Source of the DNA: Gordonia hongkongensis
GTDB taxonomy: Bacteria > Actinomycetota > Actinomycetes > Mycobacteriales > Mycobacteriaceae
Assembly (NCBI RefSeq): GCF_023078355.1
Contig: NZ_CP095552.1
Location: forward strand, 62,001-126,000
Length of the DNA: 64,000 bases
Direction of reading: 5' to 3'
The position numbers and the translations under genes were made by a program. The notes under the pieces were generated by a model. The model saw only the letters and a list, made by a program, of their open reading frames with translations, was not told where the DNA came from and ran no database searches. How positions within the stretch are numbered: the first letter of the stretch is position 1; each line of letters begins with the position of its first letter. Below, piece after piece: positions 53,383-62,463 of the stretch.

Positions 53383-54408
53383 ATGAGCCTTGTCGAGTCG
53401 GGGATGCCGCCGCTGGCGTTCGCCCAGCTCCTCGACAGCGGCGCCTTGGGCGCGGCGGAGACCCGAGCGTTCGAACGCATCATGGCCCGCGAGGGCGTCG
53501 ATCTCGCGGTCGTCATTGCGCGACAGGGCCAAGTGCCTGTCCGGTGGTTTCACGAGGTGTATCCGGCGATGGATTCCCAGCAGGGATTCCGGTTGGGCGT
53601 AGCGTTCGCCGAGCACGCTCAGCTCACCTCGTTCGGCCCCATCAGTTTGCCGCTGGTCAGTGCGGGTTCCGTCGTCGAAGTTGTTCAACTGCTTCAGTTC
53701 TTGCCCCTGATATCGACCGCGCTGAGCACCGAGTTCCAGCACGGAGATTCTGGACTGACGATCGCTCTGGCCGGGCGCACCGACAGCGCCGGCACCGATT
53801 GTTTCGCCGTCACCTACGGTGGTCTGGCTGTCCTGCGGTTGGTGGACATGCTCGCCGGTGCCGTCCCCTCCGTGGAGCTTCATCTGACATGCCAGGCGCC
53901 GGCAGACCTGATCGCCGTGGGTGAGATCGGCCATCGGATCGTTTTCAACGCGCCCGCGGCGTTCGTGCACATACCGGCTGCCGTGCTCTACGACGTGTGC
54001 CGTTTCTCCGACCCCGTGGCCTACCGGATCGGTATTGCCGAGCTTCGACGCGTCTACGAACAGCGTAGGCCCAGTTCCTACACGCAGCTGGTCCGCGCAC
54101 AGTTCGATGCCGACCCTGCCCGCGCTGACGGTGCTCGTATCGCGGCGGAGCTGTCGATATCGGTGAGCACACTCAAGCGACGCCTGAACGCCGAGGGCAC
54201 CACCCTGCGTCGCCTGCGGCAGCAGTTCGTCCAAGAACGGGCCACCGCGCGACTGCTGGATCCGGGCATCGGTGTCGGCGAGATAGCCGCAGAACTGGGG
54301 TACTCCGACGCCGCCAGCTTCTCTCATGCGTTCACACGGTGGGTCGGATGCTCCCCGACGCGGTTTCGCCGCGCACCGGCGAATCGGCAGGCAGCGCCGG
54401 GCATCTGA
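53383..54408 (+). CDS. AraC-family regulator divergent from the CYP153 operon
   Basis: 341 residues from ATG 53383. N-terminal arabinose-binding-like domain of about 200 residues (FGPISLPLVSAGSVVEVVQLLQFLPLIS), C-terminal HTH pair (RIAAELSISVSTLKRRLNAEGTTLRRLRQQF and VGEIAAELGYSDAASFSHAFTRWVGCSPTRFR). This OruR/VirS-like subgroup often controls P450 or lipid operons. The 99-bp gap to the ferredoxin gene would hold both promoters. It likely activates the alkane hydroxylase operon in response to the alkane or its product. Confidence 0.88.
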   Translation: MSLVESGMPPLAFAQLLDSGALGAAETRAFERIMAREGVDLAVVIARQGQVPVRWFHEVYPAMDSQQGFRLGVAFAEHAQLTSFGPISLPLVSAGSVVEVVQLLQFLPLISTALSTEFQHGDSGLTIALAGRTDSAGTDCFAVTYGGLAVLRLVDMLAGAVPSVELHLTCQAPADLIAVGEIGHRIVFNAPAAFVHIPAAVLYDVCRFSDPVAYRIGIAELRRVYEQRRPSSYTQLVRAQFDADPARADGARIAAELSISVSTLKRRLNAEGTTLRRLRQQFVQERATARLLDPGIGVGEIAAELGYSDAASFSHAFTRWVGCSPTRFRRAPANRQAAPGI

Positions 54409-54413
54409 GCAGG

Positions 54414-54893
54414 TCAGTCCGCGCGAAGAAGATTGACGAAAAAGCTGTCTACCGTGGAGGTGTCGGCGTAGCGCGCGAAGTGCATGAGATCGACTTTCAC
54501 GAACTCGCCGGTGGCGGAAAAGTAGGTCTCGCCGTCCACAGTCCCGCTCGCCCCGATGTGCAGGATGTGATCGGCGTCCTCGTCGATGCACGCCGTAAGA
54601 CGTACTGGTACGTGGAGGGGTACCGGTCGGCGGTACTTGACGGTCAACGTGCGCGTGACGGCCGGGGTGCCGGCGATCCACAGCGTGAATCCCATGATGT
54701 CGTCGCACGCGGCCGAGATAGCGCCTCCGTGCGCCAAACCTGGTCCACCGGAATGCTTGGTGGTGAAAGAGTGATCGGCAAAAACGCGGTCGCCGTCGCG
54801 GTACACCTCGAGCTGCAGGCCGCTGGCATTCTCCGGCCCGCAGCCCATGCACGATGGGGAGTGTGCGGGCAGTTTGGTGGGTGCTGACATCAC
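54414..54893 (-). CDS. PaaI-type hotdog thioesterase (second copy)
   Basis: 159 residues, paralogous along its length to the gene at 15427: SPSCMGCGPENASGLQLEVYRDGDRVFADHSF, GGPGLAHGGAISAACDDIMGFTLWIAGTPAVTRTLTVKYRRPVPLH. Convergent with AraC (5-nt gap) and divergent from a TetR remnant, with a strong palindrome between them. The same thioesterase type next to two separate operator-controlled loci suggests an acyl-CoA recycling role in both. Confidence 0.85.
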   Translation of the reverse strand: MMSAPTKLPAHSPSCMGCGPENASGLQLEVYRDGDRVFADHSFTTKHSGGPGLAHGGAISAACDDIMGFTLWIAGTPAVTRTLTVKYRRPVPLHVPVRLTACIDEDADHILHIGASGTVDGETYFSATGEFVKVDLMHFARYADTSTVDSFFVNLLRAD

Positions 54894-54930
54894 AGTCCTC
54901 GAATCGATGCTCGTGCCGGTAGCAGACCAC

Positions 54931-54950
54931 TACCAACGGTATCGTTGGTA
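54931..54950. promoter_or_regulatory. 20-bp palindromic operator upstream of thioesterase and TetR remnant
   Basis: TACCAACGGTATCGTTGGTA has perfect 8-bp arms (TACCAACG and CGTTGGTA). It resembles the ACCGACGGTATTG site at 39548 and its reverse complement at 40270. The corresponding TetR gene here is truncated, so the site may now be free or be read by the paralogue at 39599. Confidence 0.7.
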
Positions 54951-54992
54951 GAATGCCACATCCACGCTGGACCAACAGCGTGAGGAGACCTG

Positions 54993-55128
54993 GTGGCGGT
55001 GAGCATCAATGGCCTCGACGACGTCGATCCGCGGCGGGTTCGTTCCCGGAACCGTCTGCTCGACGCCACGGCGGTGTTGCTGCGCAGCGGGGGAGTGGAG
55101 GCTGTCACCGTCGAGGCGGTCACGAGCG
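54993..55128 (+). pseudogene. TetR regulator remnant (second TetR-MmpL locus)
   Basis: GTG start, then GLDDVDPRRVRSRNRLLDATAVLLRSGGVEAVTVEAVT, nearly the same as residues 7-46 of the TetR at 39599. It stops abruptly in the first HTH helix at about 55128, where MmpL sequence starts in another frame. A deletion removed the rest of tetR and the start of mmpL. Confidence 0.88.
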
Positions 55129-55371
55129 TTCCCGCAGCTGGAGACAGTCGTGCGGCAGCAGTCGGTCGACCCGATCCCTGCGGGAGTGCCGTCGTTTCAG
55201 TCATTCGACCGGATGGGCACGGCGTTCGGGGAGAAAGGCGCCAAGACAACGGCGTTTATCGCCATGGAGAACCGTGGCGGCCTCACCCCGACGGTGCGTG
55301 CACGCTACGACGAGCTTGTCCAGGAACTTCGTGGCACCACCGCCGATGTCGCTTCCGCCCGCGACCTGGTG
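55129..55371 (+). pseudogene. MmpL remnant (second TetR-MmpL locus)
   Basis: FPQLETVVRQQSVDPIPAGVPSFQSFDRMGTAFGEKGAKTT... about 81 residues of the first external loop, aligned to residues 57-136 of the MmpL at 40312. It ends at ARDLV, where sequence leads into the dszC end. It is a closer relative of the 40312 than of the 29353 protein (FPQLETVVRQQ). Confidence 0.85.
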
Positions 55372-56461
55372 GGGGGATCGCCGATGTGTGTTGTCGAACT
55401 TGTCAGGATGTAAAGCCTGGGACGGGATCACGGTCGTTCTAGAAGTACTGGCCGACGTCGGCAATCTTGTAGGCCACCGGGTCATGCAGGCTGTGCGTCC
55501 GGATGTTGCGCCAGAACCGGTCCAGCCCCAAACGCGGGTGTGTCCCACGCGCCCCGATGACCTCGAAGATCCGGCTGCCTATAGACAGACCCGCCTCGGT
55601 GGCCAAGACCTTCACCCCCGACACCTGAACCATCAGCGAGGCCCGATCGGCGGGTGCCAAAGCATCACCCTTCTCCCAGATCCGCTGCACCGCGTGCGAC
55701 GCATCGCGGGCCGCCGCGTCAGCGCCTTGTAGTTTAATCGCAAGCTCTCCAAAGGTCCGAACTACGTATGGATCCTGCGTGGCCTCAGAAACCCCCGCAG
55801 GGGTCCATGGCCGTGCGTGCTCCAGCGTGTATTCGCGAGCGGAGTCCAGCGCTTCGGCGGCAATTCCTATGTAGACGTGCGAGAAGATCAGTTGCACCAA
55901 CGGGCCGAATAGGCTGGCGCGCCTATAGCCGAAAAAGTCGGTGATCACGCTGTTCGGAGCCCCCAACACCTCGTGCGGAAGCACTTGAACATCTTTGAAG
56001 TCCGTTGTACCGCTGTCGGTCCGCCGCATCCCCAGGGCTTTCCAGTCATTGTTGGGACGCACTCCCCCTCGGTCGGTGGGTATGACCGCTGTGATAATTC
56101 CCGACCGCTCGGGTGAGTCATCATCCTGCGCCACGCCAAACACCAGAAGCAGATCGGATCCGAGCGCCCCGCTACAGAAATGCTTGGTCCCGTTCAGCAC
56201 GTAACCACCGTCGTCGCGTGGGGTTGCACGCACCTTCCAGTCGAGAATGTGACTGTTGTTCTCGCTCAACGCGTTCCCCGTCCAGGAACCCTGCGCCACG
56301 CGGCGGTAAGTGGCGTCGCGCTGCTCCGGCGAGCCGAGGAGTTCGATGAAGGCTGCACACACGAGGTGGTATCCGTAGAGGTGGCCAAGCGAGCCGTCGA
56401 CCTTGGCAATCTCGCGGATTACTGCGAAGACTGAATCGCCCCGGGTTTGCTGGAGGCTCGG

Positions 56462-56806
56462 TTAGTTGGTTCCAGCGTTTGCGGGGACCGGGTTCTCACG
56501 GTAGCTGGTGACGGTGTGGGTCGACCAGTAGGCGCTCTCGTACTCGACGGGTGGGACGTGTCCGATCTCGCCGTGCAGGCGGCGGTGGTTGAACCATTCG
56601 ACGTACTCAGCGACGGCGATCTCGACCTCGCCCACACCTGCCCAGCCGCCTCGCGGGCGCATCACGGGGTTACGGATGCATTCGGCTTTGAACAGCGAGT
56701 TGAACGCCTCAGCCATCGCGTTGTCGTATGAATCCCCTTTGGAGCCAACAGATGTCACCGCTTCGGCTTCGGCCAGTCGTTCGGTGTAGCGGATGGCTCG
56801 GTATTG
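56462..56806 (-). pseudogene. IS3 copy A4 orfB, C-terminal part
   Basis: [48 protein letters not shown]... to the normal C-terminus. It is separated from its N-terminal part (58303-58923) by IS30, exactly after the Gln codon of HHSDRGVQ. One residue differs from copy A3 near the end (THTV for TQTV). Confidence 0.88.
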
Positions 56807-58302
56807 GGCGCGTTCAATCGGTCGATGCAACACTGGGTTGTTGTAGCGAGTGTAGTTGTTCGCCAAAGACTTCGGCGGGAGTTTTCCATCCAAGGACTTT
56901 TCTAGGACGGTTGTTGAGGGTGTAGGCGATGGCCTCGAGGTCCTCAGCTGACCACCGCGACAGATCAGTTCCCTTAGGAAAATATTGGCGCAGAACACCA
57001 TTGGTGTTCTCGTTGGATGGTCGCTGCCACGGTGAGTGCGGATCGGCGAAGAACACCTGCGTTCCGGTGTCCATCGCGAACTGGGCGTGAGCGGACAGTT
57101 CCTTGCCGCGATCCCACGTCAACGTTTTGCGCAACTGCTGCGGCAGCGCGGCGATCGACGCTGTCAGTCCTGCATTCATCGCGATGGCACCGTAGCCACC
57201 GAGTGCGGGCCCGTTCTTCACAGGCGGCTGCTCACCCCAGCCCTGCTGGCGTGGCAGATGCACCAGAAGTGTTGCACGACTACGACGTTCAACGATCGTG
57301 CCGATCGCCGATCTCCCAGTTCCGATAATCAGATCACCCTCCCAGTGCCCGGGGACGGCACGGTCCTCGGCCTCGGCAGGGCGCTGACTGAACACGACAT
57401 CGGAGGTGACGTGACCCTGCGGCTTGTTGCGCGAGCGGGCCCGCGGCTCCCTCAGTGCACGTCCGGTGCGCAGGCACGCGACCAGCTCACGTTTGAGCGC
57501 GCCGCGGCCCTCGATGAACAGGGACTGGTAGATCGCCTCGTGACTGATACGCATGGATTCATCATCGGGGAAGTCGACCTTCAAACGCTGGGAGATCTGC
57601 TCTGGACTCCACGCCAGCGACCACCGCCGGTTGGCCCGGTGCGGTTTGTTAAGCCCCTTCCATGGCGGTGGCGTGGGGCCCGCAGCGATCGTGCCATCGG
57701 GACGGCGGACAACGCCGGCCAGGCGGTCCTGTACGTACTCCCGCAACTCGACGTGGGCCACGAGCTTCGCTGTTTTCGGGCGCTTGGCGGCCTGCTGGGC
57801 TTTCCACTGCGCCACCAACGCCCGATACTCGAGCTTCCCGCTCCTGGTTGCGGCGTTGCGCCGTAGCTCACGCGAGATCGTGGCCGGACTCCGCCCGATC
57901 CACCGTGCGATCTCACGCACCCCACGATCCTGGGCGCGTAGCAGCGCGATCTCTTCCCGTTCGGCGAAGGATAGATAGCGGCCCGAAGGCTCATCCAGAC
58001 TCAGCGGCCTCATGCCGCCAGCGTGGCGGAACCAGCGTGTACCCACCGGCACCGACACACCGACAGCGATCGATGCCTGTGCCGTGCTCACCCCCGTCGC
58101 GACCACCCGCCAAAACTCACGTTGCACCTGCCGCGACGGCTCCGGCCGCCCCGGCGATCGCATCGCCGGCCGAAGTGCACGATCAGCACGCCACTGCCGA
58201 CGAACACCTACCGCCACATCGCTGGTCCTCCGACTCCAGTCCGCCGTAGCCACCGCAAACACCTCCATGATCATGGTGTTGCGACGACCAGTTGAATCCG
58301 CC
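56807..58302. mobile_element. IS30-family element copy 2, 1496 bp
   Basis: Inverted-repeat ends GGCGCGTTCAAT and GGCGGATTCAAC, with a 3-bp duplication TTG (56804-56806 and 58303-58305), which is the CAA Gln codon on the coding strand of IS3 orfB. Clean insertion, identical to copy 1. Confidence 0.93.
56814..58274 (-). CDS. IS30-family transposase (copy 2)
   Basis: 486 residues, identical in sequence to the product of 26684-28144, with intact HTH and DDE motifs (GHWEGDLIIG, TWDRGKEL, RPSNENTNG). The start codon lies 28 bp inside the element end, so the terminal repeat probably carries the promoter. Confidence 0.93.
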   Translation of the reverse strand: MIMEVFAVATADWSRRTSDVAVGVRRQWRADRALRPAMRSPGRPEPSRQVQREFWRVVATGVSTAQASIAVGVSVPVGTRWFRHAGGMRPLSLDEPSGRYLSFAEREEIALLRAQDRGVREIARWIGRSPATISRELRRNAATRSGKLEYRALVAQWKAQQAAKRPKTAKLVAHVELREYVQDRLAGVVRRPDGTIAAGPTPPPWKGLNKPHRANRRWSLAWSPEQISQRLKVDFPDDESMRISHEAIYQSLFIEGRGALKRELVACLRTGRALREPRARSRNKPQGHVTSDVVFSQRPAEAEDRAVPGHWEGDLIIGTGRSAIGTIVERRSRATLLVHLPRQQGWGEQPPVKNGPALGGYGAIAMNAGLTASIAALPQQLRKTLTWDRGKELSAHAQFAMDTGTQVFFADPHSPWQRPSNENTNGVLRQYFPKGTDLSRWSAEDLEAIAYTLNNRPRKVLGWKTPAEVFGEQLHSLQQPSVASTD

Positions 58303-58923
58303 TTGCACTCCGCGGTCGGAGTGGTGGATCAGCCCGGCCACGTCGTGGCCGGCACGCGACCGTGCCCACAATCCCATGTTCAGGGCGTCGAGGGCGAGGT
58401 CGGTGTGCATGGTGGTCGAGACCTGCCAGCCGACGACCATCCGCGAGAACACGTCCAGGACGAACGCCGCGTACACCCAGCCCGAGTGGGTGCGGATGTA
58501 GGTCAGGTCCGCCACCCACAACGCGTTCGGTGCCGCCGCGGTGAACTGACGGTTGACCCGGTCAGCCGGCCGGGGTGTTTCAGCTCCCTCGCTGCGCGTG
58601 GTCTTGCGTGTCTTGAGTCTCGCTATCCCTTGCAGCCCATCGGCTTTCATCAATCGCTCGACGGTGCAGCGGGCAGCACTATGGCCCTGTCTGCGCAATT
58701 GGGCATGCACCTTGCGGGCACCGTAGACGCCGAGGTTGTCGGCATGCACCGCGCGGACCTGGGTAAGGAGCTCCCGGTCACGCACCACACGAGGCGCCTC
58801 GGTCTTCTGGGGGCTCAGGTGGGCTCGTACCGTGGACGGAGCGATCTGGGCGGACGTATCGCGCAATGCCGCACAGATCGGATCGACTCCGTGTTCATCG
58901 CGGTGAGCCGCGACGAACTCCAC
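58303..58923 (-). pseudogene. IS3 copy A4 orfB, N-terminal part
   Basis: Identical to 28173-28793: residues 1-207 of OrfB up to HHSDRGVQ, followed by IS30 sequence. The frame runs on into IS30 as GGFNWSSQHHDHGG, a chance fusion. Confidence 0.88.
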
Positions 58924-58925
58924 GA

Positions 58926-59252
58926 TCAGCGCTGTGGGCGGTCGATCTCCGCCGCAAAGAAAGCCGAAGCCTGCTTCAAGATCGTGTTCGCTCGCCGCAG
59001 TTCACGGTTCTCCCGCTCCAACGCCGCGATGCGGTCAGCGTCCTCACTCGTGGTGCCCGGGCGGACCCCGCCGTCGATCTCGGCCTGACGAACCCAATTG
59101 CGCAACGCCTCGGGATGGACTCCGAGCTGATCGGCGATCCGCTTGATCGCACCTCTCGACGAATCGGGATCTCGTCGCGCTTCACATGCCATCCGGGTGG
59201 CCCGGTCCTTGAGTTCCTCACTGTACTTGCGTGGTGCTGCCATGCTCTCCAT
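58926..59252 (-). CDS. IS3 copy A4 orfA
   Basis: 108 residues identical to the other OrfA copies; intact HTH and leucine zipper. It lies within the IS that disrupts dszC. Confidence 0.87.
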   Translation of the reverse strand: MESMAAPRKYSEELKDRATRMACEARRDPDSSRGAIKRIADQLGVHPEALRNWVRQAEIDGGVRPGTTSEDADRIAALERENRELRRANTILKQASAFFAAEIDRPQR

Positions 59253-59513
59253 CCTTCACAGGTTCGAGAGCCTCCGACAGACCCGGGGCGGTTCAGACCG
59301 TCGGCCAATCTGCGCCCCAACCACCGTGCTCCTCGGGTACCGCGAGCGCCAGCAGACCACTTAGGCGTAAGTCCTCTTTCTCACGGGTGGCTGGCCCCCC
59401 ATCGCGATCCCGTTCGACGATTCCCTCCCGCCAGCTTGCAGCAAGGTCTCGAGCCACCGCGAGAGGATCGCCCGCCCGCCGGTCGGTGGCCGCCGCCGTG
59501 TCGTCGGTGACTG

Positions 59514-60608
59514 TCATTCGTATTCTCCAATCGCTGATGTGCCGGCCGCGCATGTACGCAGGCTCGTCTGCAGAAATTCCGGGGCCGACCAATCAGTCAG
59601 GTCGATCGCCTTATCCACCAGATCGTGGTCGACCAGGTACCGCTGTGTCGCAGCAAGGACAGTGAGCGCATCGTGGTCGAGGGTGGGTACTAAGTTGTCG
59701 GTGAAGTGCTCGCCGAAACCGCGTGTCACCGCAGTCTCGCTAACACCGAGGTTGCGGGCATGAATCGCGACTGTCTCGGTCAGATGATCGCGCGCCCAGG
59801 AGCCTGCCCGGACCACCGTATCCACCAGATGCTGCACGAGTGACGGGTTCTTATCGACGAGTTGCGCGCTGATTGTCCAAACGCTGGCGTAGTGGCTTGT
59901 CCTGTCCAAGCTCAGGTCACGCAGCGGTCTAACACCGGTGAGGTCTTCGAACTCCGCGGACCACGGAAGCCAGCTGAATAGCGCATCGACCGTCCCCCCG
60001 GCAAAGACTTGTGCCTGATGGGCCCCGACGGCGGGAAAGAGGTCCGAACCGTTCACTGATGCCGATGCGCTGAGTCGGTCCTGCGGTAAGTCGACTCCCG
60101 CCGTCTCAATGGGTACGAGCTCGATATCGTTTACTGTTACGCCGGAGTGACGAAGGGTGTGCTGCAGGGCTCGCGCCTCCCAAGTGCCCAGTGCGACGAG
60201 AGTCTGGCGCCACGGGTCGAGCTGTCGGTAGTCACCAAGGTCGCCGCGCAGGATCCGGATTGCCGATGCGGATACGCCGACACGATGCCCCGCCAGTTGC
60301 TCCGGTGCGGTCAGGGTGGGGTCGGCCGCGTAAAAGCCCAGCTTTCCCTCGAACAGGGTGACGCCCAGGAGGCGTGTGCGACCCGGTGCACGCAGGCCCT
60401 CACTCACCAACGGCGGGATCTCTCCGCCGAATCGGGTGTAAGCGGGATGATCGTAGGTGAAGTGCAAGGAGCCCAGCGGCCCTCCCAGCACGTCCAGATT
60501 GATGCCAGCCTCGGCGAGCAACTGCGACTCGCGGCCAACCAGCAGGGCGTTGGGAACAGGGCAGTTGCTGTACGCGAGGGTGTGGACCGCTGAGCTGGTG
60601 TCGGTCAC
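59514..60608 (-). CDS. dszB: DszB-like 2'-hydroxybiphenyl-2-sulfinate desulfinase
   Basis: 364 residues from GTG 60608, which overlaps dszA by 4 nt; canonical DszB has 365. The nucleophile is Cys16 in [13 protein letters not shown], with His49 in [21 protein letters not shown], Arg59 and Gly62. These lie exactly 11 below the known Cys27, His60, Arg70 and Gly73, so the active site is complete. Other strong matches to remembered DszB are [42 protein letters not shown] and NLGVS. DszB releases sulfite from the sulfinate, the last 4S step. It is the only dsz gene left whole here. Many positions differ from the Rhodococcus protein, so it is a divergent orthologue. Confidence 0.93.
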   Translation of the reverse strand: MTDTSSAVHTLAYSNCPVPNALLVGRESQLLAEAGINLDVLGGPLGSLHFTYDHPAYTRFGGEIPPLVSEGLRAPGRTRLLGVTLFEGKLGFYAADPTLTAPEQLAGHRVGVSASAIRILRGDLGDYRQLDPWRQTLVALGTWEARALQHTLRHSGVTVNDIELVPIETAGVDLPQDRLSASASVNGSDLFPAVGAHQAQVFAGGTVDALFSWLPWSAEFEDLTGVRPLRDLSLDRTSHYASVWTISAQLVDKNPSLVQHLVDTVVRAGSWARDHLTETVAIHARNLGVSETAVTRGFGEHFTDNLVPTLDHDALTVLAATQRYLVDHDLVDKAIDLTDWSAPEFLQTSLRTCAAGTSAIGEYE

Positions 60609-61886
60609 AGCGCCGCCGCCCCGCTTGGCAGTTCCAGGCCGAGGTGGTCGCGCAGCGTTGATCCCTCATACTCGTCGCGGAATACCCCACGTTCTTGCAA
60701 CAGCGGCACCACCTGGTCGACAAAGTCCTCGTAAACGCCGGGCAGATAGGCGGCGGAGATGATGAACCCATCAGCCGCTCTCGCATCGAAGTACTCGACC
60801 AGTCTGTCGGCGATCTGGGTGGGCGTTCCTCCCCACTGCGGGACAAAACCCACGTTCGTGCCATAACGCTTTCCAAGGTCGGCCAGTGTCAGATCCTCGC
60901 CGTCGCTCGCAACCGTGGAGAACATGTGGAGCATGGTGGGGATGTGCGCGTCCCCCAAGCTCGCGACGATGTCGGAGTACTTCGCGTCTAGGGGGAAGGC
61001 GGACAAGTCGATTCCACTATGACTCGACAACGTCGACAGACCGACCTCGGGGTGGACGAGACCGTTGATGTATTCGAGGCGATCGCGTGCGATCGCCTCG
61101 GTCTCCCCAAGTATGGGCATGACAGCTGTGAAAACCTTCGTGGCGTCGGGGTTGCGACCCGCGGCACTCACTTGCCCCTTGATGTCCTGGTACGTGCGCT
61201 GCATCATCTCCAGCGTCGGCGAGATGCTGAACACGGCGTCGGCCCACTGGCCCGCGAAACGTCTACCGCGAGGCGACAATCCGGCCTGGAGGAGTACTGG
61301 CTCGCGCTGACTTGAAGGGGGATTTGCAGGGGGCCGCGCACGTCGAACCAGTCACCACGGTGATCGACGTAATGAACTTTCTTAGGATCAGCGAACCGGC
61401 CGCAGATCTTGTCCAACAGCAGCGCATCATCGTCCCACGAGTTCCACAGCTTACGTACGACCTCGACGAACTCGTCCGCGCGGTCGTAACGGGTGTCGTG
61501 TTCAAGATGAGCATCGATTCCGAAGTTCTTTGCCTCTGAATCGTTCAGCGATGTCACGATGTTCCACGACACCCGCCCGTCGGACAGGTTATCCAGCGTT
61601 GCCAGGATACGGGCGACGTGAAACGGCGGGTAATACGTGGTGGAGATGGTGGCTCCAAGTCCCAACCGGTCGGTCACGGCGGCCATCGTCGCCACCACCG
61701 TGGCGGGCTCGAGTGCGATCGCGCCCTGGCCGCCCAGTCCGACGCCTGTTTGCAGATCATGGCCGTAGCTGTCCTCGACTGCGAGAGCATCCGGAAGGAA
61801 AAGAAGATCAAACTTTCCGCGTTCAAGGGTCTGAGCGATCTTCTTATAGTATGCACCGGAAAGAAAATCGTTAGTTGCTGCGGATC
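60605..61886 (-). pseudogene. dszA: dszA (DBT-sulfone monooxygenase), 5'-truncated and frameshifted
   Basis: DszA-like sequence in two frames: [20 protein letters not shown], then [17 protein letters not shown] and [13 protein letters not shown] down to [17 protein letters not shown], then after a shift [17 protein letters not shown]...[16 protein letters not shown]...[14 protein letters not shown]...HLGLELPSG. One C is missing from the run at 61317-61321 (five, six expected). About 25-30 N-terminal residues are replaced by the IS630 end at 61889. DszA is the FMNH2-dependent enzyme that opens the sulfone ring. With truncation plus frameshift the gene is not functional. Confidence 0.92.
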
Positions 61887-61888
61887 TA

Positions 61889-62410
61889 GTGTCCTGAGTC
61901 ATTAATTTCCGTTCGGTTGTTAGGCTAGGGAATGGCAACCCGGGGTCCGCGAGCAGTGGATATTGTTCTGACTGATGACGAGCGCCGTGAGCTCGAAGGG
62001 TGGGCGCGTCGGCGAACGACGGCCTCGGGTTTGGCGATGCGCTCACGAATCGTTCTCGCCGCCGCTGATGGCGGTTCGAATACTGAAGTGGCACAACGAC
62101 TCGGCCTCAATCGCAGTACCGTGCGGCGCTGGCGAGGCCGGTTCGTCGAGCACCGCTGCGAGGGGTTGCTCGACGAACCCCGGCCTGGGCGACCTCGCAC
62201 CGTCGACGACGAGCAGATCAAAAACTTGATCACCGCGACTCTCGAGACCACTCCGAAGAATGCGACACACTGGTCGACGCGGGCGATGGCCGAGCATCTC
62301 GACATGTCACAGTCAACCGTGTCGCGTGTGTGGCGGGCGTTCGGATTGGCTCCGCACAAACAGGATTCGTGGAAGCTGTCGAGAGATCCCTTGTTCACCG
62401 AGAAGGTCCG
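61889..62410. mobile_element. IS630-family element, truncated second copy
   Basis: Same end as the 12119-13250 element (GTGTCCTGAGTCATTAATTT) after TA at 61887-61888, running 522 bp, then cut after AAGGTCCG by IS3 element C. Opposite orientation to the first copy. It has removed the promoter and 5' end of dszA. Confidence 0.9.
61932..62410 (+). pseudogene. IS630 transposase, N-terminal fragment
   Basis: The first 159 residues are identical to the 363-residue transposase at 12116-13207 (through LSRDPLFTEKVR), then the frame enters IS3 element C. The HTH region is kept and the DDE catalytic domain is lost. Confidence 0.9.
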
Positions 62411-62463
62411 TGAATCACCCCTGGTTTGATGCCGCTTCCTTCTGAGTCAGGAAGGATGAGCAC

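Larger units (their letters stand above)
56432..59295. mobile_element. IS3 element copy A4 carrying a nested IS30
   Basis: Complete ends (TGAATCGCC at 56432 and GGCGGTTCA at 59295) with a 3-bp target duplication GAC (56429-56431 and 59296-59298) inside dszC. The element is split at 56806/58303 by IS30 copy 2. This copy proves both insertion events in order: IS3 into dszC, IS30 into IS3. Confidence 0.93.
56807..59295. repeat. 2489-bp direct repeat, right copy (partner 26677-29165)
   Basis: Right member of the direct repeat. Here both flanks belong to the same IS3 element with proper target duplications, so this is the original arrangement and the left copy is the derived one. Confidence 0.9.
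55439..59517 (-). pseudogene. dszC: dszC (dibenzothiophene monooxygenase), interrupted by IS3::IS30
   Basis: Two parts, 59517-59296 and 56431-55439, join perfectly when the IS and one GAC repeat are removed (WGADWPTV then FAVIREIAKVDGSLGHLYGYHL). The protein of about 400 residues is DszC-like: ENNSHILDWKVRATP, GGYVLNGTKHFCSGALGSDLL, NDWKALGMRRTDSGTTDF, ARPWTPAG, EVIGARGTHPR, DRFWRNIRTHSLHDPVAYKIADVG. DszC oxidises dibenzothiophene to its sulfone with FMNH2. The C-terminus (GQYF) is shorter than the remembered Rhodococcus protein, probably from the deletion that joined it to MmpL debris. ATG 59517 overlaps dszB by 4 nt. Confidence 0.9.

Noticed and set aside
53284..54975. Upstream 550 codons of the minus-strand frame that ends in the ferredoxin
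   Set aside because: Arg-rich translation antisense to the AraC gene; the ferredoxin starts at ATG 53283 with its own ribosome site.
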